Part shown: piece after piece, positions 56,058-64,000 of the stretch
Position numbering within the stretch: the first letter of the stretch is position 1
Layout of the letters: every line of letters begins with the position of its first letter
Assembly (NCBI RefSeq): GCF_042477335.2
Contig: NC_091249.1
Location: 45,740,001-45,804,000 of the forward strand
Length of the DNA stretch: 64,000 nt
Reading direction: 5' to 3'
Source of the DNA: Ovis canadensis
Taxonomy: Eukaryota > Chordata > Mammalia > Artiodactyla > Bovidae
Position numbers and translations under genes: made by a program
Notes under the pieces: model-generated
Databases searched by the model: none
Seen by the model: the letters and a program-made list of their open reading frames with translations, nothing else
What the model was told of the DNA's origin: nothing

Positions 56058-56896
56058 TATCAAAATCACAATGAGGTACCACCTCACACCAGTCAGAATG
56101 ACAGTCATCAAAAATTCTACACATAACAAATGCCACCAAGAGCACAGAGCCAAGGGAAACCTCCTATGCTATTGGTAGGAATATAAATTGGTGCAGCCAC
56201 CATGGAAAACAATATGGAAACTCCTCAGAAAACTAAAATTAGAATTACCATACGATCCAGTGATCCCAGTCCTGGCATATACATGGACAAAACTATAATT
56301 CAGAAAGATGCATGCACTCCTTTGTTCATAACAGCATTATTCACAATAGCCAAAATATGGAAACAACCTAAATATCAATCAACAGATGAATGGATAAGGA
56401 AGATGTGATGTACACACACACACACACACACACAACGGAATACTACTCAGCCATAAATAAACAATAAAATAATGCAATTTGCAGCAACATGAAGGCAACT
56501 AGATGTTATCAAACAAACTTAAGTAAGTCAGAAAGAGAAAGACAAATACTATATGATATCACTTACATGTGGAATTTAAAATATAGCACAAATGAACTCA
56601 TCTACCAAACAGAAACAGACTCACAGACATAGAAATTAGACTCGCAGTTGCCAAGGTGGGGAAGGGGAGGGAGGGTGATAGCCTGGGAACTTGAGGTTGG
56701 TAGATGCCAACTATTACATTTAGAAAGGATAAACAAGGTCCTACTGTATAGCACAGGTTACTGTGTCCAATCTCCTGGGATAAACCATAATGGAAAATCA
56801 TTTTTAAAAGTGTGTGTAAAACTGAGTCACTTTGCTGTACAGCAGAGAGCAGTAAAATATTGTAAATCAACTATACTTCAATTTTAAAAAAAGAGT
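56058..56896 (+). mobile_element. L1 3' end (end of ORF2 and 3' UTR)
   Basis: Begins in the last part of ORF2 (ATGAGGTACCACCTCACACC), passes the stretch coding for [20 protein letters not shown], and continues through the 3' UTR (ATATGATATCACTTACATG, GTCACTTTGCTGTACAGCAG) to ATTTTAAAAAAAG. A (CA)n run at 56411-56434 sits inside. More decayed than the L1 at 3889-6684. Confidence 0.9.
56411..56434. repeat. (CA)n microsatellite
   Basis: About twelve CA units within the L1. Confidence 0.95.
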
Positions 56897-57016
56897 ATTT
56901 CTTTAGATTATGGTAACATATTGCATATTTCCTTCCTGATAATCTTCCAAAGAAATTGTTAATGCACTAAATGATATTCACTTGCGCAGCCTTATTTTCA
57001 TGTTTCATTAAAGAGT

Positions 57017-57396
57017 TACTCTAGGGGCTCCCCTCGTGGCTCAGTGGTAAAGACTCTGCCAGCTAATGCAGGAAACATGAGTTCCATTCCTGATCTGGGA
57101 AGATTCCACATGCCACGAGGCAAACAAGCCCCTGTGCTACAGCTACTGACTACCGAGCGTGTGTTCTAGAACCCGGGAATCCCAACTCTGAGCCCATGTG
57201 CTGCAACTACTAAAGCCCACATGCCTAGAGCTTTCTCTCTGCAGCAAAAGGAGCCACAACAATGAGAAGCCTGAGCACACAACTAGAGAATAGCCCCCTC
57301 TCTGCAACTAGAGAAAAAGCCTGTGCAGCAACAAAGACCCAGCACTGTCAAAAATAAACAAACTATAATAAAAGGAGACCTTAAAAAAGTACTCTA
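57017..57396 (+). mobile_element. CHR-type tRNA-Glu SINE
   Basis: Element about 57024-57389: head GGGCTCCCCTCGTGGCTCAG, ATTCCACATGCCACGAGGCA, GAGCCACAACAATGAGAAGC and an A-rich tail. TACTCTA at 57017-57023 and 57390-57396 may be a short target duplication. Confidence 0.88.
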
Positions 57397-57930
57397 TATT
57401 TTATTTGCATTCAATATAGGAACAAAAAATGATTCAGAAAAATATATCAGGTTAGCAAATTGACTATTAAATCTGTACATTAAATAAAAAGCACTTTTGA
57501 AATGTTTAAATACTTCCTCAGGAAAAGTGAAGGGAGCTAACAGAGCACGCTTCCATGTTGTAGAAAGCTCACTGTGGTTGGTTAAATTGTCACTTATGGA
57601 TTAGCTTGTTAAAAGGACTGCCATAACTTGGAAAGTGTGGACTACCCTCTCACTAACAGATGACACTGCCTACCATAATGTGCTCTATTTTTCACCTCTA
57701 AATGTCAAATTATCTCAAATACATTTATTAATAGCTGTTATTGCATGCATTCGTAACTGGCACAGGACCTAAAATGTCTCTGATTTGTTAGGGAAGTGTA
57801 CACATCTGTGGGGACCTACATTTTCTATGGAAACCCATAAATCTACTTTCTTAAATATTTACTTTTTAATTGTATGGTGTATTGATTTCCTCTATTAAAG
57901 CCTTTGAAATATCTGAATCTTGTCACCACA
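57397..57930. other. Intergenic DNA, nothing recognised
   Basis: AT-rich spacer. Confidence 0.4.
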
Positions 57931-58201
57931 ACCAATGAACAAACATCTCTTCAGGGCTTCCCTGGTGGTTTAGACAGTAAAGAATCCACCTGCAATGCGG
58001 GAGACCCAGGTTTGATCCCTGGGTTGGGAAGAGCCCCTGGAGAAGGGAAATAGTAACTCACTCCAATATTCTTGCCTGGAGAGTTTCATGGACAGAGGAG
58101 CTTGGCAGGACAAGAGGAGCTTGGCATGGACAGAGGAGCAGGCAGTCCATGGAGTTGCCAAGAGTCAGACACAACTCAGAACCAATGAAAAAACATCTCT
58201 T
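57931..58201 (+). mobile_element. Bov-tA SINE with 21-bp target duplications and internal duplication
   Basis: Element 57952-58180. Its flanks at 57931-57951 and 58181-58201 (ACCAATGAAC / ACCAATGAAA, then AAACATCTCTT) match at 20 of 21 bases. Near 58093-58142 the stretch around GACAGAGGAGCTTGGCA is partly repeated, so the body is longer than usual here. Confidence 0.95.
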
Positions 58202-58685
58202 TAGCTATGCTCAAACCAAAAAAAGAGAAAATGCTTTCTTAGAATCAGCATAAATTAATGAGTCCCCCAAACTCTAGTGCCTATTAAGAAAAAACATTTA
58301 AGACCCTTTCTCCAAAAAACAACTGATAAAACACCCTAAGGTGTGCACAAATGAGGTACTGATTAATTGTGCTAACCAACACATTAGAATACCACAATGA
58401 AGTGTCAAAATCTCCAAAGTCAAAAATCTATTATATCATCTATAAATGCAGATTATCTTCTGGATCACAATCACAATTAGTGTGATGAGATGTTCACAAC
58501 AGGAGATGTATAGAGGTTTATCCATATCATTACCAATCGAGCACATGTTTACAGAAAGGAAAAGACATGAGTATAGTAGAATTCATTTAAAAAAAAATAA
58601 ATGTTCACAGGATATGACTCGACTATGTTATTTTGCTCTTGGAGATGAGTTGAAAATTTTATTTTCTAAGTTTTGCATATAATTT
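58202..58685. other. Intergenic DNA, nothing recognised
   Basis: No gene or repeat recognised. Confidence 0.4.
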
Positions 58686-58892
58686 GGGCTTCCCTGGTGG
58701 CTCAGACAGTAAAGCGTCTGCCTGCAATGCAGGAGACCCGGGTTCAATTCCTGGGTTGGGAAGATCCCCTGGAGAAGGAAATGGCAATCAACTCCAGCAC
58801 TCTTGCCTGGAAAATCCCATGGATGGAGGAGCCTGATAGGATATAGTCCATGGGATCGCAAAGAGTTGGATACGACTGAGCGACTTCACTAT
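58686..58892 (+). mobile_element. Bov-tA SINE
   Basis: Well-kept: GGGCTTCCCTGGTGGCTCAG head, GGTTCAATTCCTGGGTTGGG box, body, and GACTGAGCGACTTCACT end. Confidence 0.95.
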
Positions 58893-58902
58893 AGTGACTA
58901 AT

Positions 58903-59228
58903 ATCTCTAACACTTAAGGCTTCCCTGGTGATCTAGTGGTTAAGAATCCACCTGCCAATGCAGGAGACATGGGTTCAATCTCTGGTCTGAGAGGATCCTA
59001 CATGTCTCTGAACAACTAGGTCCACAAGCCACAGCTACTGAAGCCTAGGCACTTTAGAGCCTGTGCTCCACAAGAGAAGGTACCACAAGGAGAAGTCCAA
59101 GAATTGAAATAAAGAGTAGACATTGCTCACTACAAGAGAATGCCCATGCTCAGCAAAGACCCAGCACAGCCAAAAATGAAATAAATACAGTTTTTTAAAA
59201 TAAACAGAACAAAATCTCCAACACTCAA
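58903..59228 (+). mobile_element. CHR-type SINE with imperfect 15-bp target duplications
   Basis: Element 58918-59213: head GGCTTCCCTGGTGATCTAGT, CCACAAGCCACAGCTACTGA, AAAGACCCAGCACAGCC, and an A-rich tail. ATCTCTAACACTTAA (58903-58917) and ATCTCCAACACTCAA (59214-59228) match at 13 of 15. Confidence 0.88.
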
Positions 59229-59506
59229 TTCACGGCATGATGAATTGGTACATTTCTAATGTCTTGTGGCAGAATTAGACAGTTGTGTACACTCTCATTC
59301 ATTCTCCCCAGCCTCTGGAATGTCCCATTACCAAGTTTAAGGTGGCAACGTGCCCACCCAAGGGACTACATTCCTTACCCCCTTATGCTGCTGTGGCCAG
59401 TTAGAACAAGAACAAATATACCGAAATATTGTGTGAACACATTTTAGCAAGTTTCCTTAAGGAGAAAGTGAGCTTTTTCTTAATCCTGCTGGTTTGCATT
59501 CAGTTA

Positions 59507-59812
59507 GCCAGTCCATTCTATAGCAGATCAGTCCTGGGTGTTCTTTGGAAGGAATGATGCTAAAGCTGAAACTCCAGTACTTTGGCCACCTCATGTGAAG
59601 AGTTGACTCATTAGAAAAGACTCTGATGCTGGGAGGGATTGGGAACAGGAGGAGAAGGGGACGACCAAGGATTAGATGGCTGGATGGCATTACCAACTCG
59701 ATGGACGTGAGTTTGAGTGAACTCCGGGAGTTGGTGATGGACAGGGAGGCCTGGCGTGCTGTGATTCATGGGGCTGCAAAGAGTTGGACACGACTGAGCA
59801 ACTGAACTGAAC
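59507..59812 (+). mobile_element. BovB 3' fragment, copy 14
   Basis: Last 305 bases of BovB: CCAGTCCATTCTATAGCAGA to GCAACTGAACTGAACTGAG. Close in sequence to the end of copy 13. Confidence 0.93.
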
Positions 59813-61392
59813 TGAGACATACTTTAACCCATTGTTCTATTGCGCAACTGTATGCGTTATTTTGTTTGGGAGTAGAAATAAAACCTTTCTACGGCAGGGA
59901 AGGAGTGGGATCAGCTTTAGTCTTCTCAGGAATTAAACCCACGTTTGTTAGAGCAGATACATATGCTATTACTTCCATATACTTACTATTTTTACCTTTC
60001 ATGATGTTTGTTTTCTGCTTTACTAGGTAAGATCTGGCTTCTATTCCACCAGTTTTCCCTGTGCTACCCTTTTTTACCCTTTGCTCCAAGCTAATTGTTT
60101 TCAGGTAGTCTGACATCCTATTTTTATGCCCCTTTTCACTGCTTTGCCCATGATTTTGCCCCCTTTACCGATTTAGTCACCCTTCAGATCTTATTCCTAG
60201 GTTTACTTCCCTGAGTAAGATCCATTGGATACATGGTCTGGACATATTGCATACCTTTCTGCATAGAACTTAGTATAGTTGTACTTTTTTTGTTAACTAG
60301 TGAAATTACATGTTTCATGTATTTCTCTCCAACTAGATTTTAAATTCCATTAAAATACCATCTGCATCTTTTTTGTTAATCTGTTTTTTCCTACTGCTCA
60401 ACACAATTCATGTTCCAGAGTGAGCACTTAGTAAATAAAGAGAATTTCTTATCCAATAAACCTGATAATTACATGAAGTGGGGCCAGCAAGGAGAGAGGT
60501 GCATGCAACTGTAACACACCCGTACTCTAAAAGCAACTGCAAGGAAGCAGAGACTACCTACACCGACATTCTCAACTCTAAAAGTATGTATAAGTTGTAC
60601 TTTTCAATGGAACTGAAGATTGCTTAATAGATTTTGCAAAATTAATACTGAACTGTGAAGACAGCAAAGCTACCCTCTTGAAGAGGATGAAAGAAGATCC
60701 AATGAAAGACAAGTGAAATTACTTGGAAAGTAAACCTAAGTTGAAGAGAATAAATACATTTAATCCAAGGAAAATTTTGGACTTTTTTCTGGTCTGTGCC
60801 CCATCTTCCCTAGCCTCATTCCCTTTATAAATTACTACCAGTTATCCTGCTAAATAGCACTCCTGGTTATGTCACATCTTTGTAAACTCTTTTAGAGATT
60901 CTCCATAGACCACAGCAGATATAACACTGTGTACTGTTAAGAATACTCACAAAATGAAGAACTGCAATTTTTATTCAGTTTTATTCAATTTTTATCCATT
61001 CATTCTTAATGGATTTTATTGTTAGATATTTGGAGAGTAGCTTTCTATTTACAGTTTTAAATAATTCACAGCTCAAAGCAATCAGCATGGATTTTAAAAG
61101 ACTTTGAAAGAGTCTAGGTATCTATACTTTAGTGCCTCACATTCCACAAGAACTGGGAATCTGATTCTTAGCTGGATTATTCTCATGTACAATGTCTTCA
61201 TTTTCAAGAGTTGAAATCATGCGTGAAAAACTAATTTTCTTCATTATGCTACAGGATACTCTAAGTATTACCAAGAGATATTGCAGAGAGTAAATCAATC
61301 TAAGCGTGAAGAACAATATAACGAAAATTTAGTTTCAGATCATACTTTGGGAATAAACCTCAACACCTACTCTTTTAATTGTTAAACATAAT
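59813..61392. other. Intergenic DNA, nothing certain
   Basis: No gene. Near 60410 GAGTGAGCACTTAGTAAATA resembles the end of an L2/MIR-type repeat, too short to call. Confidence 0.4.
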
Positions 61393-62960
61393 TTGTCTGT
61401 GGTTGTTGGGGGTTCCAGTACAAGATGGTGATGCAGGAGGCCCAGGAGGCTCTTGGACTCATCTCTTTCCACAAACACACCAAATCTGTAGCTACATACT
61501 GAACAACTTCCTCTGAAGAAAAGCTAAAAACCAAGCAACTCATCTGCATAGGCTAATAAGAGAAAGCCCACAGTGAAGCTGGTGGGAGAGGGTGGAACAC
61601 AATCTCACCATAAATGGCCCCCATAGAGCAGAGACCCACAATCTGGAGTGGACTCAACCAGGAGCTTTTCTCCCTGTGGAACAAAGGGTTTGAATTCCAC
61701 ATTGAGCACCTCAACTTTTAAGACCTGCAGCTGAGAAACGAGACCCTAAAACATCTAACTTTAAAAACCCACCTCCATAAGACTACTACAAACTAAGAAA
61801 CGCTTTTAAATGGCTCATTTGACTCACCTGAACAAGGGCTCAATGCACCGGCTGCCAACCCAGAAACTACAGGCTTAAGTGAACAAGACGCCAGCCTTGC
61901 TTGCTAATCTTAAAGCATCAGCCTGAGGGGTAGGCATCTAATTGAGTTCACATCCAGGGACCTGCTGGCTAGCGGCACTGCCTTTAACAGTCCCTCTTCC
62001 TTGCTCTGTTGCTCTGTCCAGCAGGCACCATCTTTTTTTTTTTTTTTTAAGCATTGCTTTCCGGGTCCCCTCCAACATTCTGCTTAGATGTTTTTTCCCC
62101 AGCTGGAGCCACTTACATGCTCCGCCCCCTGCCTCCTTTTACCTGTAGCAGACACCATCTTTTTTTTTCTTAATTCTAAGTTTTTTTTATTTTTTTATTT
62201 TTTCACCATGGTGCCTTCTACACTCTCTCTATGCCTTCCTCCTGAAAATAAATACCTCTCAGAGGGGAGTTTATCACACATCTAGTGCCCCCAGTTTGGG
62301 GAGGGGTGGGGTGAGCTGCCGCTCAGGGGACATCCCTTAATTGCTTAGCTCTGGAGGCCAGGGGGATATATGACCCTGGGCTCAACCAGAGAACCATTTC
62401 TTTGCCACCTACCACGCTCAGGTACTGCGCAGAGACCAGAATGAAAGACCAGTCTTTCTGAGGAAAAGGCCTACTTACCTCTCCTGGAGCTTTGGCTTGA
62501 GCGGCAGGCTTCTGGTTCAAAGCACAGCTTACGGCCTAAGAAGGGCCTGGGTTGGGGCGGGTCTGTACGAAGACAGTTATACAGGCAGTCTCTGCGCTCT
62601 CCCTCTGCGTGCTCCAGCTCCCTGGTGTGTCCCCTAAAGGAACTTATCTCCTTGTCCAACAGCCCAAGTTTTCAGCCTGCTACCAGAGAAAACTTCTACA
62701 TTGCCTTGGCTCTGGTGGCCAATGAGGCTTATGCTTGTGGGTCCCACGGGATTTCAATCAAGGGAAAATGAGTTCTTAAAGGGCTGTTGCCCCCAGGGCA
62801 CAGCAAAAGGCAACAGAAACAGATCAGTCTTTCTACGAAAGGACTCTGTTCATTTACTAACAGGTTTTCCTGAGAGTCTCTCACAAAATACTCATCTAAG
62901 GGTTGAGTGTAATCCTTTCCAAAGACCTCAGAGGACCGGTGCTATGTCTTCCACTCTCTA
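61393..62960 (+). mobile_element. GC-richer block, probably an old L1 5' UTR
   Basis: The beginning (GTTCCAGTACAAGATGGTGA, then CACAAACACACCAAATCTGT) and the later CTCTGGTGGCCAATGAGGCT with TGTGGGTCCCACGGGATTTC fit old L1 5' UTRs. A CACCATCT plus T-run motif occurs twice, about 120 bases apart (near 62027 and 62153). No ORF1 was seen. Small frames here have no motif. It could also be an unrelated GC-richer unique segment. Confidence 0.45.
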
Positions 62961-62989
62961 GAGCATCACAGACATATCCATAGTCAATA

Positions 62990-63184
62990 ACACTCTACTG
63001 AATATTTAAAAGTAGCTAGGAGAAGGGGTCTTGCAAGTTCCCATCACAAGAAATAACTGTGTGGTGACAGATGTTACCTAGACTTATTGCAGTAATTATT
63101 TTGCACTATACACAGATGTCAAATCATTATATTGTACACCTGAAATTAACATAATTTTATCAATTATATTCCAATTAAAAAAAG
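62990..63184 (+). mobile_element. Old L1 3' end
   Basis: ATAACTGTGTGGTGACAGAT, ACCTAGACTTATTGCAGTAA, TCATTATATTGTACACCTGA and CAATTATATTCCAATTAAAA is the end of an old L1 3' UTR with a short A-rich tail. Same strand as the block just upstream. Confidence 0.75.
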
Positions 63185-63421
63185 GAATAATTTGTGGGAG
63201 CTGCACACTACTTACTGATGATAGCAATGATCATAAATACAGGCTCCAGCTGATGAGTTGCAAGTAAGGATGAGAACTTTGTGGGCACTCAATAAACCCT
63301 TGTTGATGAGAACACTGTTTTTGCTCCAGTATAATTGCCTAGTCATTTTTACATACAATGATGGAAGTTTTCAGCAGACCTCTGAGAAGCACCGAGGACT
63401 CATTAGATATGATTAATTGCC
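63185..63421. other. Intergenic DNA, nothing recognised
   Basis: Short stretch without a gene. Confidence 0.4.
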
Positions 63422-63512
63422 TATATAGATATATATATACACATAAATTGTGTATATATATACATATATATACATATACACATATATACATATATATATA
63501 CACATACATAAA
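63422..63512. repeat. TA/CA microsatellite, imperfect
   Basis: About 90 bases of TATA, CATA and ACAC units; able to form cruciform-like pairing. Confidence 0.92.
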
Positions 63513-64000
63513 TTATCTTCTTTTAGAGCAGAATTTCAAGAAGACAATTTAGAGGACATCCTTATTGACAAAATAATTATTATGTTTTTTTCTTTTCCAG
63601 CAATGTCCTCAGTATTTTGAAACTAACTTCAGATAGCATAACTAAAATATTAAAAAATAACCCTTGACAAGAAAGTTCTGATGAAAAATATATCAATTCT
63701 TCTTCAGAGTTTACGGAATAGAAAACACAATTTTATACCACAAAATATTTGAAATTTTAGTATTCTAGAAGTTCTGAATTTGTATGCAAAAGCTTGCCTA
63801 TGACCAAAGAAAACTTATCGTCCAGGTAATGAAAAGCAAATCAAATGAGCAACTACGAATAATACAAACAACACATTTATTTAGAAAAATAAACTGAAAA
63901 TGCTGTTTGTGTAGTACATTTCCCCATGAGGCATAGATAAATGGCTATAAAAATCTCTTATATGTCAAATACAAATTACAAATGATTTTGTTAAGTAAGA
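63513..64000. other. Intergenic DNA, nothing recognised
   Basis: AT-rich to the window edge. Confidence 0.4.

Noticed and set aside
61900-62900. GC-richer segment as a possible CpG-island promoter
   Set aside because: CG pairs are few, T-runs interrupt it and no gene follows; an old L1 5' UTR fits better.

Overview
This window looks like intergenic DNA from a horned ruminant (Bovidae: cattle, sheep, goat or a relative). The reason is its repeats: BovB (RTE-type) LINEs, the BovB-derived tRNA SINEs Bov-tA and Bov-A2, CHR-type SINEs, and ruminant L1 with a recognisable ORF2 end and 3' UTR. Older mammalian relics (MIR, L2, old L1, LTR-like and Tigger-like pieces) lie between them. The sequence is AT-rich with one GC-richer patch (about 61.4-62.9 kb). 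I found no functional host protein-coding gene, no RNA gene, no CRISPR array and no bacterial-type feature. The exact species cannot be decided from the sequence alone.

Layout. 0-2.1 kb: a long degraded BovB on +. 3.9-6.7 kb: a young L1 inserted by twin priming (3' half on -, 5' half inverted on +) between perfect 14-bp target duplications. 7-13.3 kb: a dense BovB/Bov-tA cluster, including the longest BovB (9.48-11.68 kb, -), whose reverse-transcriptase frame is broken by one 8-bp deletion. 13.5-19.7 kb: SINEs, an old L1 patchwork and another BovB. 20-25 kb: SINEs, LTR-like relics, a CHR SINE and two BovB 3' pieces. 29.2-31.1 kb: a head-to-head BovB pair. 33.9-44.6 kb: Bov-A2 dimers, an L2 relic, an RPL32 processed pseudogene, and a 5'-truncated young L1 with a possible tiny 3' transduction. 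46.7-51.3 kb: an ancient L1, then a BovB split by a 1.5-kb insert flanked by an exact 16-bp duplication, then an L2 relic and an L1 3' end. 53.8-55.0 kb: the BovB with the longest clean RT frame (387 codons). 56-59.8 kb: an L1 3' end, two CHR SINEs, two Bov-tA and a BovB tail. 61.4-63.2 kb: an L1 5'-UTR-like GC-rich block followed by an L1 3' end. A TA/CA microsatellite lies near the right edge.

The coding capacity present is that of retrotransposons. BovB and L1 reverse transcriptases supplied the machinery that made the LINE copies and, in trans, the SINEs and the RPL32 retrocopy. By my own boundaries the fourteen BovB pieces cover roughly 12.5 kb, about a fifth of the window. No copy is autonomous: every BovB lacks the 5' endonuclease part, and every L1 is truncated, inverted or decayed. 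I do not see a new biological system. The observations most worth a second look are structural: the 1.5-kb insert inside a BovB, the twin-primed L1, and the L1 with an extra A-tail and short intervening segment.
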